Below are positions 34,493-43,350 of a stretch of DNA of 64,000 nt, piece after piece. How positions within the stretch are numbered: position 1 is the first letter of the stretch; every line of letters starts with the position of its first letter. Source of the stretch: Pseudomonas sp. 8O (GTDB lineage Bacteria; Pseudomonadota; Gammaproteobacteria; Pseudomonadales; Pseudomonadaceae); contig NZ_LR733265.1 in the NCBI RefSeq assembly GCF_902506495.1, positions 1,136,868 to 1,200,867 of the forward strand. Reading direction: 5' to 3'. The notes beneath the pieces were generated by a model. The model was given only the letters and a program-made list of their open reading frames with translations. It had not been told where the DNA came from and did no database searches. The position numbers were made by a program, and so were the translations under genes.

Positions 34493-34822
34493 TCAGATGG
34501 CTTTCAGCGTGCCCTTGGGCAGAGTGGCGGCGATGGCCTGCTTCTGGAATTTCAGCTCGACGGTGTCAGACACCTCGATCACCACGAAATCATCGGCAAC
34601 CTTGGACACCTTGCCAGCGATACCACCGCTGGTGACCACTTCGTCGCCCTTCTGCAGGTTGCCGAGCAGGTTCTTGTGTTCCTTGGCGCGCTTGGCCTGC
34701 GGACGCCAGATCATCAGATAGAAGATGACCAGGAAGCCGATCAGGAAGACCCACTCGAAACCGCTGCCGGCAGGGCCAGCAGCCGCAGTGTCAGCGTAAG
34801 CGGCAGGGATGAAAAAGCTCAT
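34493..34822 (-). CDS. yajC: Preprotein translocase subunit YajC
   Basis: 109 residues. Single transmembrane helix FEWVFLIGFLVIFYLMIW, then RPQAKRAKEHKNLLGNLQKG and the SH3-like DEVVTSGGIAGKVSKVADDF. Accessory to SecDF. AGGAG precedes the ATG. Confidence 0.96.
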   Translation of the reverse strand: MSFFIPAAYADTAAAGPAGSGFEWVFLIGFLVIFYLMIWRPQAKRAKEHKNLLGNLQKGDEVVTSGGIAGKVSKVADDFVVIEVSDTVELKFQKQAIAATLPKGTLKAI

Positions 34823-34862
34823 GTAACACTCCTAATGGAAAAGATCTTGAATCGTTCGGGAA

Positions 34863-35996
34863 TCAGTCAAGCGGCGGCACAGGCAGGCCGCGCTTGGCAT
34901 AGAAGGTTTCGACGAAGGCGGCCAATGTACCCTGTCCGATAGCCTCGCGCAAACCAGCCATAACCCGCTGATAATGCCGCAAGTTATGGATGGTATTGAG
35001 CATGCTACCGAGCATTTCGCCGCACTTGTCCAGATGGTGCAGATAAGCGCGCGAGAAATGTTTGCAGGTGTAACAGTCGCAGGTCGGATCCAGCGGCGAA
35101 TCATCGTGTTTATGTACGGCGTTGCGGATCTTCACCACACCGGTGTCGACGAACAGGTGGCCGTTGCGCGCATTGCGCGTGGGCATCACGCAGTCGAACA
35201 TGTCCACGCCACGGCGCACGCCCTCGACCAGGTCTTCCGGCTTGCCTACGCCCATCAGGTAGCGCGGCTTGTCGGCCGGCATGTGCGGCGGCAGGAAATC
35301 CAGCACCCGGATCATCTCTTCCTTCGGCTCACCCACCGACAGTCCGCCAATGGCCAGGCCGTCGAAGCCGATCTCGCAGAGTCCTTCGAGCGAGCGCATG
35401 CGCAGCTCGTCATGCATGCCACCCTGGACGATACCGAACAGCGCTGCGCTGCTCTCACCGTGCGCGGTCTTCGAGCGCTTGGCCCACCGCAGCGACAGTT
35501 CCATCGAACGCTTGGCCACGTCGAATTCAGCCGGGTACGGCGTGCATTCGTCGAAGATCATCACGATGTCCGAACCCAGGTCACGCTGCACCTGCATCGA
35601 CTCTTCCGGCCCCATGAAGACCTTGGCGCCATCGACCGGCGAGGCGAAGTACACGCCCTCTTCCTTGATCTTGCGCATCGCGCCCAGGCTGAACACCTGG
35701 AAGCCGCCGGAGTCGGTGAGGATCGGCCCTTGCCACTGCATGAAGTCATGCAGGTCGCCATGTTTCTTGATCACCTCCATGCCTGGACGCAGCCACAGGT
35801 GGAACGTGTTGCCGAGGATGATCTGCGCGCCGATGTCCTCGACGTCGCGCGGCAGCATGCCCTTGACCGTGCCATAGGTGCCCACCGGCATGAAGGCCGG
35901 GGTTTCCACCACGCCACGCGGAAAGGTCAGGCGACCACGACGGGCCTTGCCGTCGGTGGCCAGCAACTCGAAGGACATGCGACAGGTGCGCGACAT
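34863..35996 (-). CDS. tgt: Queuine tRNA-ribosyltransferase
   Basis: Exchanges guanine for preQ1 at tRNA position 34; 377 residues from ATG 35996 (GAGG seven bases upstream). Substrate loop LTDSGGFQVFSLG, active-site FDGLAIGGLSVGEPKEEM and MPTRNARNGHLF, zinc site CDCYTCKHFSRAYLHHL. Homologues often start at the internal MSFELLATDG six codons later (35978); that ATG has no clear ribosome site here. Next to queA, its pathway partner. Confidence 0.95.
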   Translation of the reverse strand: MSRTCRMSFELLATDGKARRGRLTFPRGVVETPAFMPVGTYGTVKGMLPRDVEDIGAQIILGNTFHLWLRPGMEVIKKHGDLHDFMQWQGPILTDSGGFQVFSLGAMRKIKEEGVYFASPVDGAKVFMGPEESMQVQRDLGSDIVMIFDECTPYPAEFDVAKRSMELSLRWAKRSKTAHGESSAALFGIVQGGMHDELRMRSLEGLCEIGFDGLAIGGLSVGEPKEEMIRVLDFLPPHMPADKPRYLMGVGKPEDLVEGVRRGVDMFDCVMPTRNARNGHLFVDTGVVKIRNAVHKHDDSPLDPTCDCYTCKHFSRAYLHHLDKCGEMLGSMLNTIHNLRHYQRVMAGLREAIGQGTLAAFVETFYAKRGLPVPPLD

Positions 35997-35998
35997 AC

Positions 35999-37042
35999 TC
36001 AAACCTCGGGCCCGCGCGCGGCGGGATTGCGGGTGATGAACATCGCATCACCGTAACTGAAGAAGCGATAACCCTGCGCCACGGCTTCGCGGTAGGCGGC
36101 CATGGTTTCGGGATAACCGGCGAAGGCCGACACCAGCATCAGCAGGGTCGACTCGGGCAGGTGGAAATTGGTCACCAGAGCATCGACCACATGGAACGGG
36201 CGCCCCGGATAGATAAAGATGTCGGTGTCACCGCTGAAGGGCTTCAACTCACCGTCGCGCGCGGCGGTTTCCAGCGAACGCACGCTGGTGGTGCCGACCG
36301 CGACCACCCGCCCACCACGTTCGCGACAAGCCGCCACGGCATCGACCACGTCCTGACCGACCTCCAGCCACTCGCTGTGCATATGGTGATCTTCGATACG
36401 CTCGACCCGCACTGGCTGGAAGGTGCCAGCACCGACATGAAGCGTCACGAACGCGGTGTCCACACCCTTGGCGCGGATCGCCGCCAGTAGCTCGTCATCG
36501 AAGTGCAGACCCGCAGTCGGAGCCGCTACGGCACCCGCCTTCTGCGCATAGACGGTCTGATAGCGCTCACGGTCCGCCTCGTCATCCGGCCGGTCTATAT
36601 AAGGAGGCAGCGGCATGTGCCCGACGCGCTCCAGCAGCGGCAGCACCGGCTCGGCGAAACGCAACTCGAACAGCGCATCGTGACGTGCGACCATCTCGGC
36701 CTCGCCGCCACCGTCGATGAGAATCTGCGAACCGGGCTTGGGCGACTTGCTCGAGCGCACGTGGGCCAGCACGCGATACTGATCGAGCACACGCTCCACC
36801 AGCACTTCCAGCTTGCCGCCGGAGGCCTTCTGGCCGAACAAACGCGCCGGAATCACCCGAGTGTTGTTGAACACCATGAGATCACCAGGACGCAGTTGTT
36901 CCAGCACATCGGTGAACTGGCCGTGGCGCAGCTCACCGCTTGGGCCGTCGAGCTGCAACAGGCGACTGGCACGACGCTCGGCCAGTGGATGACGGGCGAT
37001 CAGCGACTCAGGAAGGTCAAAGTGGAAATCGGCAACACGCAT
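35999..37042 (-). CDS. queA: S-adenosylmethionine:tRNA ribosyltransferase-isomerase
   Basis: Makes epoxyqueuosine from preQ1-tRNA; 347 residues from ATG 37042 (MRVADFHFDLPESLIARHPL). Typical stretches: MVFNNTRVIPARLFGQK, PTAGLHFDDELLAAI, ATTHVGAGTF-like FVTLHVGAGTFQPVRVE, and NFHLPESTLLMLVSAFAG. Two bases before tgt; queA-tgt-yajC-secDF is a common operon. Confidence 0.95.
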   Translation of the reverse strand: MRVADFHFDLPESLIARHPLAERRASRLLQLDGPSGELRHGQFTDVLEQLRPGDLMVFNNTRVIPARLFGQKASGGKLEVLVERVLDQYRVLAHVRSSKSPKPGSQILIDGGGEAEMVARHDALFELRFAEPVLPLLERVGHMPLPPYIDRPDDEADRERYQTVYAQKAGAVAAPTAGLHFDDELLAAIRAKGVDTAFVTLHVGAGTFQPVRVERIEDHHMHSEWLEVGQDVVDAVAACRERGGRVVAVGTTSVRSLETAARDGELKPFSGDTDIFIYPGRPFHVVDALVTNFHLPESTLLMLVSAFAGYPETMAAYREAVAQGYRFFSYGDAMFITRNPAARGPEV

Positions 37043-37077
37043 GATTCGGAGGGGGTATTTCTGCAGGGTGGCAAAGC

Positions 37078-37851
37078 TTACCGGATTTCCACCTGCCCGG
37101 CCACGTGAGCCTTGGGCGCATACCTGGCGACGATACGCGCCAAGGTGCCATCGGCCTGCAGAGAACGAATGGCAGCATTGAATACCTCGAGCCGCCCGGC
37201 CAGCTGTCGATGCAGGCGCAAGCGCAGCTGTGAGCGATTGATCGTCGGGCCTTCCTCTACCTGCCAACGTGGCGCCTGCAACTGCGCGTCTTCATGCCGC
37301 AGATAAAGCCACTCCAGGCGATCCAGAATACCGGCCTCACTACGCCCCTGCGCCACCAGATAGATCAGCGCTCGTGCATCGGCGCCATCGTTGCGCTGAA
37401 AATACTCACTGCCGGCATAACCATAACCGCGTACCGTTGCGATCGAGCGCCCCCGCAAGTCCTGCAGATGCTGATAGGTGAAGCGCCTGCCCGGCGCGAA
37501 GATCAGCATTTCTTCGGTTTCCAGCACCGGCACCGTCCATAGCGACACCGCCTCCTGATCGCTATCGTTACGCCAGCTTTTGCTCACGCAACATTCGATC
37601 TGCAATTGCCCATCACGGAAAAGCTTCTGCGTACGCAGAGGCGGCAGCGGGTGACTGGCTTGCAGGTGCTCAGGCAATCGCTCATCCAGCGCGAGCATGA
37701 GTTCATGGAAGATGCCGCTGACGCGCTGATCCTCGACTATCCAGTAAGGCGCCCAGCTCTCGTCGGTCACGGCATAAGTCAGGGTCTGGGCCTGAACAAC
37801 AGGCGCAAGTAGCAGGCCGGCGACAAGCGCTCTGCGCAAGATATTGATCAC
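37078..37851 (-). CDS. Periplasmic substrate-binding protein, SBP_bac_3 family
   Basis: 257 residues. Signal peptide (LRRALVAGLLLAPVVQAQ), then a bacterial extracellular solute-binding family 3 domain: YAVTDESWAPYWIVEDQRVS, VSLWTVPVLETEEMLIFAPG, LRGRSIATVRGYGYAGSEYF. Start is non-ATG: GTG at 37851 behind GGGAGGGGGA, or TTG four codons upstream. No ABC permease or ATPase is adjacent, so it may serve another transporter or act as a sensor-like binding protein. Ligand unknown. Confidence 0.8.
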   Translation of the reverse strand: MINILRRALVAGLLLAPVVQAQTLTYAVTDESWAPYWIVEDQRVSGIFHELMLALDERLPEHLQASHPLPPLRTQKLFRDGQLQIECCVSKSWRNDSDQEAVSLWTVPVLETEEMLIFAPGRRFTYQHLQDLRGRSIATVRGYGYAGSEYFQRNDGADARALIYLVAQGRSEAGILDRLEWLYLRHEDAQLQAPRWQVEEGPTINRSQLRLRLHRQLAGRLEVFNAAIRSLQADGTLARIVARYAPKAHVAGQVEIR

Positions 37852-38056
37852 TCCCCCTCCCAACCTTGCAATACCCCTGGCTATCTATATGCGTCGTACT
37901 CGACACGCTTGATGACAGCCTGCGATTCTAGCCGTAACCACGCAATAAAAGCCTGACGCCACCAGCAACACCATTGGCCGTTAGTAGATCAGTCAATCGC
38001 AGCACCAACGCCGATTGACCGACGCAAGGCGCATCCCTATACTGCGCCGCCATTGT

Positions 38057-38141
38057 GCCCCGGTGGCGGAATCGGTAGACGCGGCGGATTCAAAATCCGT
38101 TTTCGAAAGGAGTGGGAGTTCGAGTCTCCCCCGGGGCACCA
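38057..38141 (+). tRNA. tRNA-Leu (anticodon CAA)
   Basis: Acceptor arms GCCCCGG (38057-38063) and CCGGGGC (38131-38137), discriminator A and encoded CCA. The anticodon stem GCGGA/TCCGT holds loop TTCAAAA with anticodon CAA. A long variable arm marks a class II tRNA and the T-loop GTTCGAGTC is canonical. 85 bases. Confidence 0.96.
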
Positions 38142-38149
38142 CGATTCGA

Positions 38150-38181
38150 AGCCCGCAAGACATTGGTCTTGCGGGCTTTTT
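38150..38181 (+). terminator. tRNA-Leu terminator
   Basis: AGCCCGCAAGA-CATTGG-TCTTGCGGGCT followed by TTTT: an 11-base stem nine bases after the tRNA. Confidence 0.9.
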
Positions 38182-38206
38182 CGTATCTGCGCGAGCAACT
38201 TGGGCG

Positions 38207-38220
38207 ATGCTTGCAAGCAT
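38207..38220. other. Fourteen-base perfect palindrome in the tRNA-csp gap
   Basis: ATGCTTGCAAGCAT is fully self-complementary. The surrounding gap (38182-38411) shows no ORF that can be supported. It could be an operator; no more can be said. Confidence 0.3.
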
Positions 38221-38411
38221 GTTGCAGATGAACTTTTTCGGCACCTCGACAAGCCCCGCAAAACCTGGCCGGCGACCTTGCTGGCGGGGGTTGGCAATTG
38301 CGCAAAAGTTAGCGTAGAGTGAACCAACTGTTTGCATGGGTCGCTGTGAATCGTGACTCTGGTGCAGCAGATCATCTAGATCCGCTACATCCCGCTCGAC
38401 TTCTATTACTC

Positions 38412-38439
38412 CTTGCAACCAGTCTCAGCCCTCTATACT
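38412..38439 (+). promoter_or_regulatory. Candidate promoter of the cold shock gene
   Basis: CTTGCA (38412-38417), a 16-base spacer and TATACT (38434-38439), 38 bases ahead of the ATG. The short leader argues against the long 5' UTR of E. coli cspA, unless another promoter lies upstream. Confidence 0.5.
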
Positions 38440-38477
38440 TGGAGGCTGTCATCAACTCTAGTTTCAAGGAAAAAGAC

Positions 38478-38690
38478 ATGTCGAATCGTCAGAACGGTAC
38501 CGTCAAGTGGTTTAACGACGAGAAAGGTTTTGGTTTTATCACTCCCGAAAGCGGTCCGGATCTGTTCGTGCACTTCCGCGCGATCGAAGGTAACGGCTTC
38601 AAGAGCCTGAAAGAAGGCCAGAAAGTCAGCTTCGTAGCTGTGCAAGGTCAAAAAGGCATGCAGGCTGACCAGGTTCAAGTCCTGGGCTGA
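38478..38690 (+). CDS. Cold shock domain protein (CspA family)
   Basis: 70 residues. MSNRQNGTVKWFNDEKGFGF is followed by ITPESGPDLFVHF, containing RNP1 (KGFGFI) and RNP2 (LFVHF). A single-strand nucleic acid-binding chaperone. Start ATG with AAGGA upstream; the frame stays open upstream, but the family length fixes this start. Confidence 0.96.
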   Translation: MSNRQNGTVKWFNDEKGFGFITPESGPDLFVHFRAIEGNGFKSLKEGQKVSFVAVQGQKGMQADQVQVLG

Positions 38691-38707
38691 TCGCCGCTGT
38701 CTTGAAG

Positions 38708-38737
38708 AACCCCTGATATCCGTCAGGGGTTTTTTTT
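38708..38737 (+). terminator. Terminator of the cold shock gene
   Basis: AACCCCTGA-TATCCG-TCAGGGGTT followed by a run of T, 18 bases after the stop. Confidence 0.9.
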
Positions 38738-38858
38738 GCCTGTCATTCCTGTAACCCGCCCTTCGCAGCGCCGGGTTACAGATAGCCCATGCACCTCTTT
38801 ATATCGACAGCAAAGTCGCGGTTAGAATGGCGCGCACTTTCGTCTCAGCGAGCCCATC

Positions 38859-39356
38859 ATGCCGAAACACCAATTACGTCCGCAGGGAGACTTCCCCACC
38901 GCAGGGCTGATTCGTCGCCTGGCGGCCCTGTTCTATGATTTTCTGCTTTGCGTGGCGCTGATCATGGTGGTCACCCTCATCTACCAGCAGGGCATTTTGC
39001 GCCTGATTCACGGCGGCGATGCCCTGATGGCCATGTCTGAGGCCGGCGCCCTGGATCATGACCCGATTCTTGCCAGCCTGGTGCTGCTGTCACTGTTCGC
39101 CTTCTTCGCCAAGTTCTGGACGCACAATGGCCAGACACTGGGCATGCAGGCCTGGGGATTGCGCATCCAGAACGCAGACGGCAGCGCCATCGATCTGTGG
39201 CAGGCCCTGCTGCGCTTCGTGGTCGCCATCGGTTCCTGGCTCTTCGCCGGCCTGGGGTTTCTCTGGCTGCTGTGGGACAAGCAGGGACGCACCTGGCATG
39301 ACATCTACTCCGACAGCCGCGTGGTGCAACTGCCGAAGAATATTCACAAAAAGTAG
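38859..39356 (+). CDS. RDD family membrane protein
   Basis: 165 residues. The RDD signature is IRRLAALFYDFLLCVALIMV (Arg near residue 20, Asp near 28), with hydrophobic helices FLLCVALIMVVTLIY, PILASLVLLSLFAFFAKFW and FVVAIGSWLFAGLGFLWLLW. The motif NGQTLGMQAWGLRIQNADG matches the family. Role unknown; some RDD proteins act in ion transport. Convergent with lptG. Confidence 0.9.
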   Translation: MPKHQLRPQGDFPTAGLIRRLAALFYDFLLCVALIMVVTLIYQQGILRLIHGGDALMAMSEAGALDHDPILASLVLLSLFAFFAKFWTHNGQTLGMQAWGLRIQNADGSAIDLWQALLRFVVAIGSWLFAGLGFLWLLWDKQGRTWHDIYSDSRVVQLPKNIHKK

Positions 39357-39369
39357 CCCGCGCAGATGC

Positions 39370-39400
39370 AAAAAAGCCGGTTCATTGAACCGGCTTTTTC
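39370..39400. terminator. Bidirectional terminator between the RDD gene and lptG
   Basis: AAAAAGCCGGTTC-ATT-GAACCGGCTTTTT, a strong symmetric hairpin serving both convergent genes. Confidence 0.9.
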
Positions 39401-39416
39401 ATGCCCCCTGATCGAC

Positions 39417-40481
39417 TCAGCCAGCCCGACGCAGCAGCCACACACCAGCCAGCGCACAGATACCAGCCGGCACCAGCACCGCCAGCAGCGGCGAGAAACC
39501 GAATACCAGGCTCGAAGGGCCCAGCAGATCCTGGGCGATCCGGAAGATGAAGCCCACCAAAACGCCGGTGAATACGCGTTGCCCCAGGGTCACCGAGCGC
39601 AGCGGGCCGAAGATGAAGGAAATCGCCATCAACACCAGCGCGCCGGTCACCAGCGGCTGCAGGACCTTGGTCCAGAATGCCAACCAGTAGCGGGCATTAT
39701 TCAGGCCCTGCTCACCCAAGTAATGGATGTACTGCCACAGCCCGGTCACCGACAGCGCCTCGGGCGCCATCACCACCGTGCCGAGCAGTTCCGGATTGAG
39801 CTCGATGTCCCAACGCTCTTCCGGCTGGTTGACCACCTCGGAGCGATCTTCATGCAGCAGCGTGGTCTGCACGTTGCGCAGCATCCAGTGGCTGTCACGG
39901 TACTCGGCACGACGAGCGAAACTGGCCGAAAGCAGACGGCGTTCGTCATCGAAGCGGTAACGCGTAACCCCCAGCAGAATGCCATTGGGCTGCACGGCGT
40001 TGATGTGCACGTATTCCTGCCCCTGGCGGTGCCACATGCCGCGCTTGGAGCTCTGCGCCGCACCGCCACCCTGAGCCAGCGCGCGATCTGCCTGGGCCTG
40101 GTTTTCGGTCAACGGCGCGACGTATTCGCCGATCAGAATGCCGGCCAGCATCAGCACCAGCATGGGCTTCATCACTGCCCAGACGATGCGCCCGATGGAG
40201 ACACCCGCCGCACGCATGATGGTCAGCTCACTGTTGCTGGCCAACGAACCGAGACCGATCAGGCAGCCGATCAGCGCCGCCATCGGCAGCATCTCGTAAG
40301 CGCGACGCGGAGCGGTCAGCAATACGTACCAGAGCGCCTGACCAAGACCGTAATCGCCCTTGTTCAGATCGCCCAATTCGTCGATGAACGCGAACAGCAG
40401 TGCCAGGCCCAGAATGATGCCCAGCACTGCCAGAATGGCGAAGAACACCTGGGTACCGATGTAGCGATCCAATTTAGCCAT
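39417..40481 (-). CDS. lptG: LPS export ABC transporter permease LptG
   Basis: 354 residues from ATG 40481 (MAKLDRYIG). Six-helix YjgP/YjgQ permease with a central periplasmic jellyroll domain (about 130-260): FFAILAVLGIILGLALLFAF, MLPMAALIGCLIGLGSLASN, MRAAGVSIGRIVWAVMKPML. It pairs with LptF and LptB to lift LPS out of the inner membrane. Overlaps the lptF stop by eight bases (ATGGCTAA). Confidence 0.96.
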   Translation of the reverse strand: MAKLDRYIGTQVFFAILAVLGIILGLALLFAFIDELGDLNKGDYGLGQALWYVLLTAPRRAYEMLPMAALIGCLIGLGSLASNSELTIMRAAGVSIGRIVWAVMKPMLVLMLAGILIGEYVAPLTENQAQADRALAQGGGAAQSSKRGMWHRQGQEYVHINAVQPNGILLGVTRYRFDDERRLLSASFARRAEYRDSHWMLRNVQTTLLHEDRSEVVNQPEERWDIELNPELLGTVVMAPEALSVTGLWQYIHYLGEQGLNNARYWLAFWTKVLQPLVTGALVLMAISFIFGPLRSVTLGQRVFTGVLVGFIFRIAQDLLGPSSLVFGFSPLLAVLVPAGICALAGVWLLRRAG

Positions 40482-41598
40482 GAGCCACCTCCGACACCGG
40501 CGCACGACGACTGGCCCACCACAGACTCAGACGCTCCCAGTACAGCAACAACAGACCGATGGCGAGGAAGATGCCGTGCACCCACCACAACCCCAACGCC
40601 GGTGGTAGCTGCCCCTTGTCCAGCGCGCCACGTGCAGCGATCAGCAGCCCGAGGTAAGTCATGTAGAGAAAGATCGCCGGCAACAGCTTGAGGAAGCGGC
40701 CCTGGCGCGGGTTGACCTTCGACAGCGGCACGGCCAGCAAGGTGACGATGAACACAAGCAAGGGCAGTGACAGGCGCCATTGCAATTCGGCCTGCAGGCG
40801 CGGGTCATCGCTGCCGAACAGCTCACGCGTTGGCGTCGCCTCGCGCTCGCTGGTTTCGATGGCGACCTCGGGCTTGGGCAGCAGGACACCATAAGTGTCG
40901 TACTGGATGGCGCGGTAGTCAGCCTCGCCCGGCTCGCCGTCATAGCGGTAGCCGTTTTCCAGAATCAGATAGCGACTGCCATCTTGCTGAATTTCCTGAC
41001 GACCACTCTCTGCTACGAGCACGGTAATGCCTCGTTCCGAGGTGCCATCACTGGAGAAGCGCTTCTCCGACATGAATACGCCACGCAGCTCGCTGCGATC
41101 AGGCGACAGCTCCTGCGAATAGGTCACCCGCGAACCATCGCGTAGCGACTGAAAACGCCCCGGCACCAGGGTATCGAGTTCGGTCAGGGCGTCCTGCTCG
41201 TTGAGAATGCGCGCCACACTGGCCACACCCTGCGGCGCCAGGCCAAGGCTCAACCAGCCCACCAGCAGTGCGACGATCAGCGCTGGCGCCATGCTGTAGA
41301 CGGTGAGGCGCTGCTGACTGACGCCAGTGGCCGACAGCACGGTCATCTCGCTGTCCAGATACAGGCGCCCGTAGGCCAGCAGGAAACCGAGGAACAGGCC
41401 GAGCGGCAGGATCAGTTGCAGGAAGCCGGGAATCCGGTAGCCCATGATCAGAAACAGCACGCCGGGATCGAGCACGCCCTGCGCGGCCTGGGCCAGGTAT
41501 TTGATGAAACGGCCGCTCATGATGATCACCAGCAGCACGGCACTCACCGCACTAAGGGTCACCAGCACTTCACGGGACAGATAACGGAAGACGATCAA
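40474..41598 (-). CDS. lptF: LPS export ABC transporter permease LptF
   Basis: 374 residues. IVFRYLSREVLVTLSAVSAV opens the first helix; GFLQLILPLGLFLGFLLAYG and LYLDSEMTVLSATGVSQQRL are typical of LptF. Start codon TTG at 41598 with GGAG eight bases upstream. Divergent from pepA, as in many gammaproteobacteria. Confidence 0.96.
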   Translation of the reverse strand: MIVFRYLSREVLVTLSAVSAVLLVIIMSGRFIKYLAQAAQGVLDPGVLFLIMGYRIPGFLQLILPLGLFLGFLLAYGRLYLDSEMTVLSATGVSQQRLTVYSMAPALIVALLVGWLSLGLAPQGVASVARILNEQDALTELDTLVPGRFQSLRDGSRVTYSQELSPDRSELRGVFMSEKRFSSDGTSERGITVLVAESGRQEIQQDGSRYLILENGYRYDGEPGEADYRAIQYDTYGVLLPKPEVAIETSEREATPTRELFGSDDPRLQAELQWRLSLPLLVFIVTLLAVPLSKVNPRQGRFLKLLPAIFLYMTYLGLLIAARGALDKGQLPPALGLWWVHGIFLAIGLLLLYWERLSLWWASRRAPVSEVAHG

Positions 41599-41741
41599 AC
41601 CGGACGCTCCAGGGTTGTCAGGCTCAGGCGCGAGCGCTCACACTAGCCGCACCTACTTGCCGGCCCACCGCAGGGTGGACCCTCGAAAAATGGCGGCCAT
41701 TATCCGTCAAACCCGACTCTTTGTCTTGGGGACAGCTCACT

Positions 41742-43229
41742 ATGGAATTCCTCGTCAAAAGCACCCGTGCGGAAACCCTGAAAACCGCGACCCTGGTCGT
41801 CGCCATCGGTGAAGGGCGCAAGCTCGGCGACGCCGCCAAGGCCGTCGACCTGGCCAGCAACGGTGCGCTGAGCGCCGTGCTCAAGCGTGGCGACATCGCC
41901 GGCAAACCGGGCCAGACCCTGCTGCTGCACAGCCTGCCGGGACTGAAAGCCGAACGCGTGCTGCTGGTGGGCTGCGGCAAGGGCGACCTATCCGACCGTC
42001 AACTGCGCAAATTGGTTGCAAGCGTGCATGGCGTGCTAAAGGGCCTGGGCGGCGGCGATGCCCTGCTCGCCCTGGGCGAACTCAAGGTCAAGGGCCGCGA
42101 CACCTACGGCAAGACCCGCCTGATCGTGGAGACCCTGGCCGACGGTACCTACCTGTTCGAGCAGTTCAAGAGCCAGAAGGCTGATCCACGTGCACTGAAG
42201 AAAATCACCCTGATCGTCGACAAGGCCGAACTGGCCGCTGCCGAGCGCGGCCTGCAGCACGCCCGCGCCATCGCCAGCGGCGTCGCCTTCACCAAGGACC
42301 TGGGCAACCTGCCGCCGAACCTCTGCCACCCCAGCTACCTGGCCGAAGAGGCCAAAGCCCTGGGCAAAGCGTACAAGAGCCTCAAGGTGGAGATCCTCGA
42401 CGAGAAGAAGCTCAAGGAGCTGGGTGCTGGCGCCTTCCTCGCCGTGGCTCAGGGCAGCGAGCAGCCGCCACGGATGATCGTCATGCACTACCAGGGCGGC
42501 AAGAAGGATGAGAAACCCTTCGCTCTGGTCGGCAAGGGCATCACCTTCGACACCGGCGGCATCAGCATCAAGCCGGCGGCCGGCATGGACGAGATGAAGT
42601 ACGACATGTGCGGCGCCGCCAGCGTGTTCGGTACGCTCAAGGCCGTACTGGAACTGCAACTGCCGATCAACCTGGTGTGCCTGCTGGCCTGTGCCGAGAA
42701 CATGCCCAGCGGCCGCGCCACCCGCCCCGGCGACATTGTCACCACCATGAGCGGGCAGACCGTGGAGATCCTCAACACCGACGCCGAAGGCCGTCTGGTG
42801 CTGTGCGACACCCTGACCTACGCCGAGCGCTTCAAGCCGCAGGCAGTGATTGACATCGCCACCCTCACCGGCGCCTGCATCGTTGCCCTGGGCAGCAATG
42901 TCTCCGGACTGATGGGCAACAACGACGCGCTGATCAAGCAGATCCTCAAGGCCGGTGAAAGCGCCGACGACCGTGCCTGGCAGTTGCCGCTGCACGACGA
43001 GTACCAGGAGCAGTTGGACAGCCCCTTCGCCGACATCGCCAATATCGGTGGGCCAAAGGCCGGCACCATCACCGCAGGCTGCTTCCTGTCGCGCTTCGCC
43101 AAGAACTTCCACTGGGCGCATCTGGATATTGCCGGCACCGCCTGGATCAGCGGCGGCAAGGACAAAGGCGGCACTGGCCGCCCGGTGCCGATGCTGACCC
43201 AGTACCTTTTGGATCGTGCCAAGGTCTGA
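41742..43229 (+). CDS. pepA: Leucyl aminopeptidase (cytosol aminopeptidase, M17)
   Basis: Zinc/manganese aminopeptidase, 495 residues from ATG 41742 (MEFLVKSTRAETLKTATLVV, GGGGA upstream). Metal-site motifs GKGITFDTGGISIKPAAGMD, the signature NTDAEGRLVL and DIATLTGAC are intact. PepA also binds DNA as a transcription and recombination factor. The frame extends seven codons upstream without a better start. Confidence 0.97.
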   Translation: MEFLVKSTRAETLKTATLVVAIGEGRKLGDAAKAVDLASNGALSAVLKRGDIAGKPGQTLLLHSLPGLKAERVLLVGCGKGDLSDRQLRKLVASVHGVLKGLGGGDALLALGELKVKGRDTYGKTRLIVETLADGTYLFEQFKSQKADPRALKKITLIVDKAELAAAERGLQHARAIASGVAFTKDLGNLPPNLCHPSYLAEEAKALGKAYKSLKVEILDEKKLKELGAGAFLAVAQGSEQPPRMIVMHYQGGKKDEKPFALVGKGITFDTGGISIKPAAGMDEMKYDMCGAASVFGTLKAVLELQLPINLVCLLACAENMPSGRATRPGDIVTTMSGQTVEILNTDAEGRLVLCDTLTYAERFKPQAVIDIATLTGACIVALGSNVSGLMGNNDALIKQILKAGESADDRAWQLPLHDEYQEQLDSPFADIANIGGPKAGTITAGCFLSRFAKNFHWAHLDIAGTAWISGGKDKGGTGRPVPMLTQYLLDRAKV

Positions 43230-43250
43230 TCCAGAATCCGGGCCATGCCC

Positions 43251-43313
43251 GTGTAGGAGCGGCTTCAGCCGCGATAATTCGCGATGAAATCGCGGATGAA
43301 TCCGCTCCTACAC
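43251..43313. repeat. REP element, GTAGGAGCGGCTTCAGCCGCGA family, paired
   Basis: Outer arms GTGTAGGAGCGG (43251-43262) and CCGCTCCTACAC (43302-43313) are perfect inverted copies enclosing CGCGAT/ATCGCG hairpins. Lies between pepA and holC, 22 bases after the pepA stop. Confidence 0.7.
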
Positions 43314-43350
43314 CATCCAGACCACCACCGTCCGACTGTTGAAAAACCGA

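Noticed and set aside
35999..37267. 75-residue N-terminal extension of QueA
   Set aside because: It overlaps the end of the upstream binding-protein gene and has no homology; QueA begins at MRVADFHFDLPE.
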